From positions 1 through 64,000 of the forward strand of contig CAMDQT010000013.1 of NCBI GenBank assembly GCA_945906305.1: a stretch of DNA of 64,000 bases, written 5' to 3'. Both the position numbers and the translations under genes were made by a program. The notes under the pieces were generated by a model. It was not told where the DNA came from. It did not search any database and worked only from the letters and a program-made list of their open reading frames with translations. Every line of letters starts with the position of its first letter. Positions within the stretch are counted from its first letter, which is position 1. The stretch comes from Ferrithrix thermotolerans DSM 19514. GTDB lineage: Bacteria; Actinomycetota; Acidimicrobiia; Acidimicrobiales; CAIXPF01. Positions 37,504-47,541 of the stretch are shown piece after piece.

Positions 37504-39132
37504 TCAGACCCAGCCGGTCAGCTGATCCCACAGCGCGGCCGGGTCAGCGGGGGCCCGCTCCGCCCGCCAGGCCACCATGAGGTCGGGTCGAACCAGGGTC
37601 AGCGCCCGGTCGTAGACCAGCCCCACGACGGCCACGTCGACGTCGAGGACGGTCAGGGCGATGCCCCGCCGGGAGGCCTCCTGCACGATGGCGGCGACCT
37701 CAACCGTGGAGTCGGTCCGAACGAGGTTGAACCCCATTCCGAAACGGTCGTAGAGCGCCTCGTCCTGCTCAACCCAGACGTGTGGGGCCCGATGGCCCGG
37801 CCGCGACGTCGGTACATACTGTTGTGGATGGTCTTCGGGCTCGGGAGTACCGTCAGGAATGCAGATCGGTGAATCGGGGTAGCGGTAGCCCAGCAACACC
37901 CCGAAGGAGGCGATGAGACTCTCCTGTTCGATCAACTCGGTCCGCAGACCGGCCCGCAGCGTGTCCGCGGCGGGAGAGTCCTCGTCGAGGAGGTCACCGT
38001 GCACCATCGCGGCGGCGAGCCGCTCGTAGAGCTCACGGGAGAGCGCGGTATTGCGCTGCCCCACCGGACGACGCTCCAACTCGTAGGTGCCCAGTAGACG
38101 CGGACCACCCCAACCTTGCAGCATCGCCCGCAGCTTCCACGCCAGATCGACCGCATCGGAGACCCCGGTATTCATGCCGAAGCCACCGGTGGGCGAAAAC
38201 AGGTGCACGGCATCGCCACTCAGCCAGACCCTGCCCCGGCCGTAGGACGTCGCGGTCAGCGCATGGGCGGTCCAGGGCTGCACCGACTGCAGCGTGATCG
38301 GGGTCGACGCGCCGAGCATCGCTTCGATGCGCGCCACAGGGTCTATCTCGTCCCACCGTTCGTGCGGGCCGAGTTGCACGTGGTAGGTCCATGACTCGCC
38401 GCGATCCCAGTTGATGAGGTATCCGGCATGGTTGCGGTGCAGCGGGAAGTAGATGTTGGCCGGTCCGAACGAATGCGCCGACATCAGCTCGGGCGCCCGG
38501 AAGTAGATCGAGACGAACTCGGCGAGGCCACCCTGCCCGTCGTAGCCGATACCCAAGCCGGCCCGAACCATCGAACGACTACCGTCGCAGCCAACCAAGT
38601 ACTGCGAACGGATGACCTGCTCGGTACCTTCCTCGTCGCACACCAACGTCTCGACATGGCCATCGTGCACGGTGAAAGACCGCGCTTGCACCCCGACTCG
38701 CAGTTCAGCCTGCGCCAACTGCGCCAGGTGAGCTCGCAAGATCTCCTCGACCTCGTTCTGGCCGACGTTGCACTTGAGGTAGGGCGACCAGTGCAGCCGT
38801 TCAGCCGGGCCGAAGGGCGTAAGGCGGCGCATGGCATCGAGATGGGTCTGACTCGGCAGCGACAGCCGGTGAATCTCCCGGCCGTTCAACGAGCTCACCC
38901 AGTAGTAGTCCGCCGGATTGTCCGGCGGTATGCCCGCCGCCACGAGGGAATCGGCCACGCCCCAACGGCGGTAGTACTCCATGGTACGGCAGGCGACGGC
39001 GTTGGCCCGAGGGTGAGGGTTGACCGTCCGCCGTTGTTCGACCACCACCGAGTCGATCCCATGGTGGGCCAACTCCGCCGCCAGGGAAAGACCTACGCTC
39101 CCGCCCCCGACGATCAGGACCGCGGTATCCAA
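37504..39132 (-). CDS. FAD-dependent aromatic-ring monooxygenase (PheA/TfdB type)
   Basis: TAVLIVGGGSVGLSLAAELAHHGIDSVVVEQ; YLVGCDGSRSMVRAGLGIGYDG; VWLSGDAVHLFSPTGGFGMNTGVSDAVDLAWKL. Confidence 0.95.
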   Translation of the reverse strand: MDTAVLIVGGGSVGLSLAAELAHHGIDSVVVEQRRTVNPHPRANAVACRTMEYYRRWGVADSLVAAGIPPDNPADYYWVSSLNGREIHRLSLPSQTHLDAMRRLTPFGPAERLHWSPYLKCNVGQNEVEEILRAHLAQLAQAELRVGVQARSFTVHDGHVETLVCDEEGTEQVIRSQYLVGCDGSRSMVRAGLGIGYDGQGGLAEFVSIYFRAPELMSAHSFGPANIYFPLHRNHAGYLINWDRGESWTYHVQLGPHERWDEIDPVARIEAMLGASTPITLQSVQPWTAHALTATSYGRGRVWLSGDAVHLFSPTGGFGMNTGVSDAVDLAWKLRAMLQGWGGPRLLGTYELERRPVGQRNTALSRELYERLAAAMVHGDLLDEDSPAADTLRAGLRTELIEQESLIASFGVLLGYRYPDSPICIPDGTPEPEDHPQQYVPTSRPGHRAPHVWVEQDEALYDRFGMGFNLVRTDSTVEVAAIVQEASRRGIALTVLDVDVAVVGLVYDRALTLVRPDLMVAWRAERAPADPAALWDQLTGWV

Positions 39133-39151
39133 TGTGTGTTACCTCCCCCGC

Positions 39152-40063
39152 TCATTGCTCCGCCAGCGCCCATTCGTTGATCGTGCCCGCGGGAGCGTCA
39201 CCAGCGATGGTCGTACGACGCATGATGCGGGCCTTCGCACTGTCCCACGGACGCCCGCGATGCAGCATGCAACGGTTGTCCCACAGCACGGCATCTCCGG
39301 CACTCCAGCGATGGGAGTAGACCCGAGGCGGCTGGCAGGCACCCTCGAGTAGCGCATCGAGCAGCGTCCGGCTCTCGACGTCGCCGAGCCCTTCCACCAC
39401 ACGGGCGTGACGGCCGACGAACAACGATCGGCGGCCCGTAGGCTCGTGGACGCGGACCAGCGGCTGTCGGACGGGCGGGAGGTTCTGTTCCTCCTCGGGA
39501 TTCAACGGCGCGTCAGGCATGGCCTGATGCTGGGAATACGCGGCAGAATGCACCGCCACCATGGCCGCTATGCGACGTTGCGTCGCCTCATCGAGCGCGT
39601 CATAGGCCGCCCTCATATCGGTGAACTCGGTCTCACCGCCCACCTCAGGAACCTCCAGCGCCACCAGCATCGAGGCCTTGGCCGAGATGCGCTTGAAGGA
39701 ACTGTCCGAATGCCACTCCTGGTTGCCACGCAGGAACTGGTTGAGCTTGTGATTGGGGTCGCTCACCAGTTGGCCGCGGCGATTGATGTTGGCCAAAGTC
39801 AACGTGGTCGGGCGCGAACCATGTTCACCCCGGCGCAAGTCCGTGTTCTCCAACGCCCCGATCCGGCGGCTGAAGGCCACCTGGTCCACCTCGGCGAGAT
39901 ACTGGCCGGGAAAGGCCAGTACCCCATAGGTGTGCCACGCCTGTTGCACCACGGCGAAGGCCGCCTCATCGAGGGTGGCCAGCGCCACTCCGGTGACCGT
40001 CGCTCCGCACGAGCCCGCATGCGGGCTGACCACCACCGCGGCTGCTTGATCACCCATCGTCAC
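39152..40063 (-). CDS. TauD/TfdA-family 2OG-Fe(II) dioxygenase
   Basis: NQEWHSDSSFKRISAKASMLVALEVPEVGGETEFTDMRAAYDAL; WSAGDAVLWDNRCMLHRGRPWDSAKARIMRRTTIAGD. Confidence 0.94.
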   Translation of the reverse strand: MTMGDQAAAVVVSPHAGSCGATVTGVALATLDEAAFAVVQQAWHTYGVLAFPGQYLAEVDQVAFSRRIGALENTDLRRGEHGSRPTTLTLANINRRGQLVSDPNHKLNQFLRGNQEWHSDSSFKRISAKASMLVALEVPEVGGETEFTDMRAAYDALDEATQRRIAAMVAVHSAAYSQHQAMPDAPLNPEEEQNLPPVRQPLVRVHEPTGRRSLFVGRHARVVEGLGDVESRTLLDALLEGACQPPRVYSHRWSAGDAVLWDNRCMLHRGRPWDSAKARIMRRTTIAGDAPAGTINEWALAEQ

Positions 40064-40213
40064 GTTCCCCTGTCACTGGGATCTGCGCCCAACGCCATCA
40101 TCATCTTTCCAGCAGATGCGACGTCGGTGCACGCGATCTGCCCCGGTGAGCCGATCGGAGCCAGAATCGAGCACCGCCGTCCGAGGCGCAGCACTAGGCT
40201 TCGCGCCGCAGGT

Positions 40214-40241
40214 CGGCAGCACCGCAGCGGTGCAACTGCCG
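40214..40241 (+). promoter_or_regulatory. imperfect hairpin in leader of VOC gene
   Basis: CGGCAGCACCGCAGCGGTGCAACTGCCG: inner GCACCG/CGGTGC, outer CGGCA/TGCCG, followed by AGGAGG and the ATG at 40261. Confidence 0.4.
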
Positions 40242-40260
40242 TGGCCAGGAGGAACGAACC

Positions 40261-40821
40261 ATGTCGTCGTCAGCCCTTCGCCTCGAGGTCGCCCATAGCG
40301 TCCTCTACGTCCACGACGTTGATCAGATGATCTCGTTTTACCGCGACATGCTTGGCTTCGAGGTAACCGACCGGGGTCCGATCGGACCGAACGAAATCGT
40401 CTTCCTGTCCCAGATCGCCAACCACCACCACCAAGTGGCCTTCGTCACCGGGCGCGACGAACCATCCCGGTCGGTCACCACCCACCACACCGCCTACCGC
40501 TCCGCGGGCACCCTCGACGATCTCAAAGCCCTGCACGAAAAGCTCAAGGCCGATCCCGCAGTGAGCGCCATCCGGCCTCTGACCCACGGCAACGCCTGGT
40601 CGGTGTACTTCCAAGACCCCGAGTTCAATGGGGTCGAGGTCTTCATCGACACGCCGTGGCACGTGAAGCAACCGCAGGGCAAAGCCCTCGACCTGTCTCG
40701 CCCCAACGACGAGATCGTGGCCACCACCCGTGAAGCTTTCGCCGATGAACCGGAATTCGGGGATATCTCGGCGTTCTACCAGCGCCGGGCCGAGCATCTA
40801 GGCGCACGCCGCGGCGGCTGA
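40261..40821 (+). CDS. VOC/glyoxalase-fold (extradiol dioxygenase-like) protein
   Basis: EVAHSVLYVHDVDQMISFYRDMLGFEVTDRGPIGPNEIVFLSQIANHHHQVAF; WSVYFQDPEFNGVEVFIDTPWHV. Confidence 0.92.
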   Translation: MSSSALRLEVAHSVLYVHDVDQMISFYRDMLGFEVTDRGPIGPNEIVFLSQIANHHHQVAFVTGRDEPSRSVTTHHTAYRSAGTLDDLKALHEKLKADPAVSAIRPLTHGNAWSVYFQDPEFNGVEVFIDTPWHVKQPQGKALDLSRPNDEIVATTREAFADEPEFGDISAFYQRRAEHLGARRGG

Positions 40822-40918
40822 GCGGAAGCGGCCCGGGGTCGAGCACCCGAACCGGATCGATCTGGTGCGAAAACGGCGACGGGCCGCCACCGGAGGGGCA
40901 GCGACCCGTCCCGACTAC

Positions 40919-42049
40919 TCAGTCGACAATGGCCTCGACCCGCTCGTCAGCGTGCAGTACCGGCAGCACCTCGGCGGCAAAGAGGCGCATGCTGCGCTCG
41001 GCCATTTCCACCGGCAGGTCCCCGAAGGTGAAGACCCCAACGAACTCTGACGCATCGGTGGTTTGGCGAATGACCCGCAGCTTCTCGATGCATGTCTCGG
41101 GGGTACCCCACACCTGGTTGCGGGCGAAAATCTCAACGACCTTCTCCTCGCCGACCTTCGCCCGAGCGTGGGCCATCTTGGCGTAGAAGTCGTAACCGCC
41201 GGCCTTGGTGAAGTGCTCGGCGTCGTGGAACTCATAGTGACGCAGGGCCGAATCGTTATAGCTGGTCATGTACTGACGGGCGGTCTCCCACGCCTCGTCG
41301 GGATCCTCCGAGCAGTACACCCAGCACACCACGATGGGCTTTTGCGCCTCCATGCCGTGTTGCGCCCTCAGGTCGTTGTAGACGACGACCTCTTGGCCGA
41401 TTTCCTCCCAACCCTTCTGCGGGATGAAGAGCGCGCCCAGCCCGGCCTCGGCGGCGATGGGAATGGTCTCGGGGCTACCCCAAGCGCAGTACATGCGGCT
41501 GGCGAGATCCGTCGAGCGCGGCTGGGGTCGGATCGACATCGAGGGGATCTGGTGATAGGTGCCCTCAAAGGAGAACTCCTGGTTGGACAGAGCACGACGG
41601 ACCACCTCGAGTGACTCCAGGAACCGCTGGCGGGACTCGCCCATCGCGGTACGGAACCCTTCGAACTCGACCCGGCCAGCGCCACGACCGAAGCCGAGCG
41701 TCACCTTGCGCCCGCCGGCGAGCAGATCGAGCATGGCGATCTCTTCGGCGACGCGGATGGGGTCATGCCACGGCAGCACGATCACCATCGTGCCAAAATC
41801 GACCCGCTCGGTTTTCCCGGCCATGAAGGTAAGAAACTGCAACGGGTTGGGCACCATCGTGTAGGGCGTGAAATGGTGCTCCACCGTCCAGATGGAATCG
41901 AAGCCCAGCGGCTCGACCAGGCAGGCAAGATGCACGCCCTCGTCGTACACCTGCTGGTCGGTACGGGCGGGCGGGCCGTCGTAGCCACGAGCCTCGTAGC
42001 GGTCCCAATCCCCGTAGTTCTGCATGAAAAAGCTGGCCCCGAAACGCAT
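40919..42049 (-). CDS. LLM class F420-dependent oxidoreductase
   Basis: MRFGASFFMQNYGDWDRYE...LVEPLGFDSIWTVEHHFTPYTMVPNPLQFLTFMAGKTERVDFGTMVIVLPWHDPIRVAEEIAMLDLLAGGRKVTLGFGRG. Confidence 0.94.
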   Translation of the reverse strand: MRFGASFFMQNYGDWDRYEARGYDGPPARTDQQVYDEGVHLACLVEPLGFDSIWTVEHHFTPYTMVPNPLQFLTFMAGKTERVDFGTMVIVLPWHDPIRVAEEIAMLDLLAGGRKVTLGFGRGAGRVEFEGFRTAMGESRQRFLESLEVVRRALSNQEFSFEGTYHQIPSMSIRPQPRSTDLASRMYCAWGSPETIPIAAEAGLGALFIPQKGWEEIGQEVVVYNDLRAQHGMEAQKPIVVCWVYCSEDPDEAWETARQYMTSYNDSALRHYEFHDAEHFTKAGGYDFYAKMAHARAKVGEEKVVEIFARNQVWGTPETCIEKLRVIRQTTDASEFVGVFTFGDLPVEMAERSMRLFAAEVLPVLHADERVEAIVD

Positions 42050-42155
42050 CAGCTCTCAACCCCCGAGTTCGTCGTCAAGGCCGACCCTAGCCCAGGCGAT
42101 CGGGCTGCGCGGTCCCCGATCCGACGGGCCAAGGTCCCAAACTCGTCTGGCGCGC

Positions 42156-43367
42156 TCACCAGATGGCCTCGTCGATGCGCAGTTGGACGATCTCGTCCTC
42201 GCTGAAACCCAACTCGACGAGAATTTCATCGCTGTGTTCTCCGTACGCCGCGGCCAGGCCACGAACGCCGCGGAAGCCATCCACCTCGAAAGGGGCGGGA
42301 GGGCCGACGAAGCCGTCATCGAAGGTGACGAGGTACTCGTTGGCGAGGATGTTCTCATCCGTAGCGAGGTCACCGAGTCGGTTCACCGGTGCCACCCAGG
42401 CGCCGGCCTCGCGCAACAGCCGCCACCAGTGCGCGGTGGTGTTGGTACGCAGATGGGCGCCGAAGATGGGCCGGAACTCGTCGCGGTTCGCAGTCACCGC
42501 CTTGAGATTCCCAAAGCGCTCGTCCTCGAGCAGGTCGGACCGGCCCACCGCCCGGGCGATCACCGGCCAATGGGGCGGCTGAATGGCCGCGATGGCCACC
42601 CAGCCATCGGAGGTCTCATACACCGTGAACAGTGGGTTGGTGGTGCCGTCGTGGGCGAATCGCTCCATCCGGGTGCCCATGTTCACGGCCACGCCAAGGG
42701 CCTGTAGCTGGATCCACAGCAGCGCCTGCGTCTGGGAGGTACCCACCAAGCAACCACGACCGGTGCGGCCCCGCTTGAGCAAACCGGCCATGATCGCGGA
42801 CGCCATGTTCGAACCCGTCAAAATGTCGCTCATCGAGCCCGGGGGGTAGTTCGGTACCTCGGTCGGCGCCGTACTGTCCATGAAACCGGCGTAGGCCATG
42901 CCCACGGTGTCCTGGCACGGGTCGTCCGCCATTGGTCCCCGCAGACCGAACCCGGCCCCACGGCAGTACACCAAGCGAGGGTTGAGAGCCAACAAGGTGT
43001 CGGGGTCGGCCCCGAGCAGGGCCAAACCGCCCTCGCGCAGGTTGCTGACGAATACGTCGGCCCGTTCAATCAATCGCTCGAACACCACCCGGCCGGCGTC
43101 GGAACCGACGTCGAGGGCCAAGGCCCGCTTGTTGCGATTCAACGACGCGTACATCCACTCCCGGCCACGGTCATCGAAGTCCACCCCGAAGGCGCTGCGG
43201 AAGCCGCGCATATAGTCGGCCTTGCCGACCTGTTCAATCTTGATCACGTCTGCACCGAGGCTGGCCAGGGTAAGTCCGGCCACCGGGCCCTGCACGTACA
43301 TCGACAACTCGACGACCCGGATGCCCTCGAGGGGGCCGCTGTTCTCGCTGCTGTGCTGCATGACCAT
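42156..43367 (-). CDS. CaiB/BaiF type III CoA-transferase
   Basis: GPLEGIRVVELSMYVQGPVAGLTLASLGADVIKIEQVGKADYMRGF...NRNKRALALDVGSDAGRVV. Confidence 0.94.
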   Translation of the reverse strand: MVMQHSSENSGPLEGIRVVELSMYVQGPVAGLTLASLGADVIKIEQVGKADYMRGFRSAFGVDFDDRGREWMYASLNRNKRALALDVGSDAGRVVFERLIERADVFVSNLREGGLALLGADPDTLLALNPRLVYCRGAGFGLRGPMADDPCQDTVGMAYAGFMDSTAPTEVPNYPPGSMSDILTGSNMASAIMAGLLKRGRTGRGCLVGTSQTQALLWIQLQALGVAVNMGTRMERFAHDGTTNPLFTVYETSDGWVAIAAIQPPHWPVIARAVGRSDLLEDERFGNLKAVTANRDEFRPIFGAHLRTNTTAHWWRLLREAGAWVAPVNRLGDLATDENILANEYLVTFDDGFVGPPAPFEVDGFRGVRGLAAAYGEHSDEILVELGFSEDEIVQLRIDEAIW

Positions 43368-43449
43368 GAGCCTCTCACCAACGGCAGGGGACGCGCCCAC
43401 ATCAGGCGGACTGGCGCCGCCAGACAGGGCGTGGCGGTAGCATCCGGCG

Positions 43450-44295
43450 ATGAAATTCGGGATGCAGGGAGCCAACCTCGGCCGCTACGCCAGCCGTGAC
43501 GGGGCCATGGAATTGATCGAGACCGCCGAGCAGGTCGGACTGTCGACCCTGTGGACAGCAGACCACATCGTCCTTCCGACGAGCTACGAATCCGCTTATC
43601 CCTACAGCCCCGATGGTCGCATCCCCGGCGGACGCACGGATTTCGACTTTCCCGAGTTGCTGATCTGGATGGCCTACGTGGCCTCGGCGCTGCGCACGGT
43701 GCGCTTGGCCACTGGCGTCGTCATCCTCCCCCAACGCAACCCCTTGCTGCTGGCCAAGCAGTACGCCACCCTCGACAACCTGCTGGTGTCGGACCTCGCC
43801 CTCGGAATCGGCGTGGGCTGGTTGGAGGAGGAATGCGTGGCTCTCGGTGTGCCATGGGAGAGGCGCGGCGATCGTACTGATGAGTATGTCGCGGCGATGC
43901 GGGCACTGTGGGCGGACGGGCCGACCACCTTCGAAGGTGAGTTCTGCCACTTTGATTCCATCCACTGCCTGCCTCGGCCCCGCCGGGGCACTATTCCGAT
44001 CATCGTTGGCGGCCACACCGAGGCCGCCGCCCGGCGCGCAGGGCGGATCGGCGACGGGTTCTACCCGTGGAAGCTGCCCATCGAGCGGCTGAGCCGACTC
44101 ATTCAGGTGATGACGGCCGAGGCCGTGCAGGCCGGAAGGGACCCCTCCGTCATCGAAATCATCGCCGGGGAGGAAAAGGACCCCAACCAGTACCATCGCC
44201 TCGCCGAACTCGGCGTGACCGAAATCGCCATGGGTCCAATGGGCATCGAGAAGCTCAAGCGTTTCGGCGATGAGGTCATCGCGCCGCATCGCTGA
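43450..44295 (+). CDS. LLM class F420-dependent oxidoreductase
   Basis: MKFGMQGANLGRYASRDGAMELIETAEQVGLSTLWTADHIVLPTSYESAYPYSPDGRIPGG...NPLLLAKQYATLDNLLVSDLALGIGVGWLEEE. Confidence 0.94.
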   Translation: MKFGMQGANLGRYASRDGAMELIETAEQVGLSTLWTADHIVLPTSYESAYPYSPDGRIPGGRTDFDFPELLIWMAYVASALRTVRLATGVVILPQRNPLLLAKQYATLDNLLVSDLALGIGVGWLEEECVALGVPWERRGDRTDEYVAAMRALWADGPTTFEGEFCHFDSIHCLPRPRRGTIPIIVGGHTEAAARRAGRIGDGFYPWKLPIERLSRLIQVMTAEAVQAGRDPSVIEIIAGEEKDPNQYHRLAELGVTEIAMGPMGIEKLKRFGDEVIAPHR

Positions 44296-44365
44296 ACACC
44301 AAGCCTCAGTGCTAGGTCGTCATTCGGCTCGGCGTCCGGCAACCCGCCCGTGGCGCGGCCGTGCC

Positions 44366-44986
44366 TCAGGAGGGGTGCGTTACGGCCAGCCGTGAGGCCC
44401 GGGCATCGCCCGCATCCTCGAGCAACCAGATCAGGCTCGCGCCGGGCGGAGCGCCAATGGAGGCCAGCAGAAGGGACTCCGCGAGGGGCCCGCGGCCATC
44501 GCGACGGCTGAAGGCGCGCCGCGTCCCTCCAACGCCGAAGGGCTGAACCGGCACGCTGCCCTGCCGTCGGCAGCGGGCGACCACCGCGTCGAGAGCCAGC
44601 CGTCGCCGCAGCGCCGGGTCGACCAGGCCCAGGGTGCACATGGCCCAGCGGTCCTCCGCCCCCTCCACGCTGAGGGCGCCGTCCTCCGACGTTGCTGAAA
44701 ACCGGGCCGTCATCAAGTCTTTCCAGGACTTTTCCATCAACTCGGGTCCAGAGGCCCGGGGCAACGGCCCGGTCCAGACCGGCCAGGTTCCGACCGGATC
44801 GAATCGACGGCGGATCACTCCCAACACGGCGATGCAGGAAGGCCACCGCGCCCCGAGCGCGCACAGCGCCAGTTCACCAAGAGGATCGGTATGGTCCTCC
44901 AGCACGACCGCACCGCCCTGCCAGGTGATGCGGTGTTCGGCGCCCTCACACACCAACGCGCTGCTGAACCGCGACCTCATCGACAC
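44366..44986 (-). CDS. hypothetical protein
   Basis: 206-aa ORF filling the gap between flanking genes; no family recognised. Confidence 0.5.
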   Translation of the reverse strand: MSMRSRFSSALVCEGAEHRITWQGGAVVLEDHTDPLGELALCALGARWPSCIAVLGVIRRRFDPVGTWPVWTGPLPRASGPELMEKSWKDLMTARFSATSEDGALSVEGAEDRWAMCTLGLVDPALRRRLALDAVVARCRRQGSVPVQPFGVGGTRRAFSRRDGRGPLAESLLLASIGAPPGASLIWLLEDAGDARASRLAVTHPS

Positions 44987-45005
44987 CGATTAGGCACCTA
45001 ACGGT

Positions 45006-46730
45006 TCAGCGTCGACCGCGCACCAAAACACCGGGCCGAGCACCGGTTGGCACGCCGTCCCGCCAGGTGACTTCGCCGGACACCACCGTGGCCACATAAC
45101 CATGCACCCCCTGAAGCAGTCGGGGCGCCCCGGTGGGCAGGTCGTACACCATCCGAGGGGCATCCAGACGCAAGGCGTCGTAGTCGATGACGTTCAGATC
45201 GCCCTTCTTGCCCACCTCCAACGTGCCGCGGTCACTCAGGCCGTAGATCTCCGCCGTGTCCCGGGTCTGCATGCGCACGGCGTCCTCGAGGCGCAATTTG
45301 GGACCGCGGGTCCGGTCGCGGGTCCAGTGGGTGAGCAGGTAGGTCGGGGCCGAGGCATCGCAGATGAGCCGACAGTGGGCCCCACCGTCGCTGAGGCTGA
45401 GAAACGCACCGTGGTGGTTCAGCCGCTCGAAGATGGGGTTGTGGGAACGCTGGGAATAGTCGGTGAGCGGGAAGTAGATCAGGCCCCGACCACCGTCGGC
45501 GCACATCGCGTCGTAGCAGTAGGCGTACGGGCTCACGCCCGCCGCCGCGGCGAGAGCCTCGATGCACTGAGCCCCGTCGGGCTCATAGTCGGGTTCGGCA
45601 CCGAGGGGATACATCTTGTGCATACCGTGCGCGATGTCGTAGTTGAACCGCCCCGTGAAGCCCGTCTCTTCGGCCAGAATGGCGGCGCGGACCTCGGGCT
45701 TGGCCAGTTCATCCAGGCGGGCTTGGACCTCGAGGTCGGCCAGGCCCAAGTACGTGGGGTGCATCTTGAAGGGGTGCAGGGAGGTTTCCCAGCCCAGCAG
45801 CAGACCACCGGGACGGCCCGCAACCTGGGCCAGAACTCGACCCGGCCCAGCAATGGGGGCGGAGCTCAGCTCGAGCAGCTCGCGCCACTGCTCGGGATTT
45901 CGATCAGCTTGAGTGAGGGCATAGGTCACCATGAGGCCGTGATCGGTGGCCAGCGTTCGCATCCAGTCGATGTCGGCGCCGAAATCGCCCTCGAGACCGC
46001 CCAGGCCGATGTCCGACGCCACCTCCACCACGCCGCCGCCGGCTATAGCCACGGCGCGTCCGAGGGCGATCATCTCCTCGGCCCCGGCGAAAGTACCTGG
46101 CACCGGCTCGCCGTCGAGAGCCAGGTGCAGCTTGGTACGCGAGGATGAGAAGCCGAGCGCTCCGGCCCGGACGCCTTCCTCGACGATGGCGGCCATGCGT
46201 TCGAGATCGTCTGGGGTGGCCGCCTCATTGCGGGCGCCGCGATCGCCCATCACGTAGGCCCGCACCGCACCGTGGGGCACCTGAGTGGCGATGTCCATGA
46301 CCCGGGGCATGCGCTCCAATGAGTCGAGGTACTCGGGGAAGCTCTCCCACTGCCAGTCAATGCCTTCGGCGAGCGCCGCGCCAGGAATGTCCTCGACGCC
46401 TTCCATCAACTGGATCAGCCAGTCGCGCTGTTCAGCCCTAGCGGGAGCGAAACCCACCCCGCAGTTGCCGAAGACGGTGGTGGTCACGCCGTGCCACGAG
46501 GACGGCGACAACTCGGGATCCCAAGTGGCCTGGCCGTCGTAGTGGGTGTGCACGTCAACCCAGCCCGGAGTGACCAGGCGACCGCCCGCATCGATCTCCT
46601 CGAGGCCCGGGCCCACCTCGGGGCCGATCTCGGCCACGCGACCCGAAGCATCGATAGCAATGTCGGCCATTCGGGCGGCGGCGCCGGTGCCATCGACGAG
46701 GTTGGCGTTGCGGATGACGAGCTTGTGCAT
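45006..46730 (-). CDS. amidohydrolase, N-acyl-D-amino-acid deacylase-like
   Basis: [36 protein letters not shown]...[46 protein letters not shown]. Confidence 0.94.
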   Translation of the reverse strand: MHKLVIRNANLVDGTGAAARMADIAIDASGRVAEIGPEVGPGLEEIDAGGRLVTPGWVDVHTHYDGQATWDPELSPSSWHGVTTTVFGNCGVGFAPARAEQRDWLIQLMEGVEDIPGAALAEGIDWQWESFPEYLDSLERMPRVMDIATQVPHGAVRAYVMGDRGARNEAATPDDLERMAAIVEEGVRAGALGFSSSRTKLHLALDGEPVPGTFAGAEEMIALGRAVAIAGGGVVEVASDIGLGGLEGDFGADIDWMRTLATDHGLMVTYALTQADRNPEQWRELLELSSAPIAGPGRVLAQVAGRPGGLLLGWETSLHPFKMHPTYLGLADLEVQARLDELAKPEVRAAILAEETGFTGRFNYDIAHGMHKMYPLGAEPDYEPDGAQCIEALAAAAGVSPYAYCYDAMCADGGRGLIYFPLTDYSQRSHNPIFERLNHHGAFLSLSDGGAHCRLICDASAPTYLLTHWTRDRTRGPKLRLEDAVRMQTRDTAEIYGLSDRGTLEVGKKGDLNVIDYDALRLDAPRMVYDLPTGAPRLLQGVHGYVATVVSGEVTWRDGVPTGARPGVLVRGRR

Positions 46731-46861
46731 GGCAATCCCCCTGGGAAGCAGCGGCCCGGCCAGCACCGTGACGCCATGGCGAGAGCGTATCCGCCGCGGC
46801 GCGGTGCCGCGGCGGTGGCAGGAGATGCCACCGCCGCGGTGCCAGAGCGCGCGGGGCGAAC

Positions 46862-47359
46862 TCAGGCCTTGGACTGCGTGCGGCGACGGACCGAAAGCAG
46901 CGCCAGCAACAACGCACCGGCGGAGACCAGCATGATGGCCAGTCGCACCGTCGCCGCGCTGTCGCGGCCGGTTCGTGGCAACTCAGAACCCGCCGCCCGC
47001 AAGAAGGAAGCGCTCAGCGAGAACGCCGCTCCGTCCTTGTCGCTGGTAAAGGTGGCCTCATGGGTCCCCGCGGCCAGACCGGCTGGTACCGGCGCCGTGA
47101 CACAGTAGCTGCCGTCGGCTTCGGTCGTGCCCGAAGCCACCTCGACCCCGTCAACGTCCATACTGTAGGCCACGGCAGGATCGGCTGTGCCACAGGCGGT
47201 CACGGTGTCGCCATCGACGACGATCGAGCCGACTGCGGCGTGCGGGCCGGCCGGGTAGAGCGCGGCCACCGGCGAAACCGCTGGACCGACCAGCAGCGCC
47301 AGCACGGCAAACAGCAAACCCATCCCGACTGATCGAAGAGCAGTTCGTGAAACGATCAT
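46862..47359 (-). CDS. secreted LPXTG-anchored small protein
   Basis: Signal peptide MIVSRTALRSVGMGLLFAVLALLVGPAVSPVAALY; C-terminal LPRTG-hydrophobic helix-RRRTQSKA sorting signal. Confidence 0.82.
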   Translation of the reverse strand: MIVSRTALRSVGMGLLFAVLALLVGPAVSPVAALYPAGPHAAVGSIVVDGDTVTACGTADPAVAYSMDVDGVEVASGTTEADGSYCVTAPVPAGLAAGTHEATFTSDKDGAAFSLSASFLRAAGSELPRTGRDSAATVRLAIMLVSAGALLLALLSVRRRTQSKA

Positions 47360-47541
47360 GGCGCGACCTCGTTCGAGCTCAGATGGCAGCGAGGAACGTC
47401 CACGCCACGCTCGGGCGGACGGTTCCATCCCGACCATGCAGTTGTCCCACGATCCTCACGATTGGGGAAAGGGTCGACCGACCCAAGACCAAAGCCCCCC
47501 CTTTGGGATCGACCTCGCGACATCGAGCCGTCGCAACGGGC

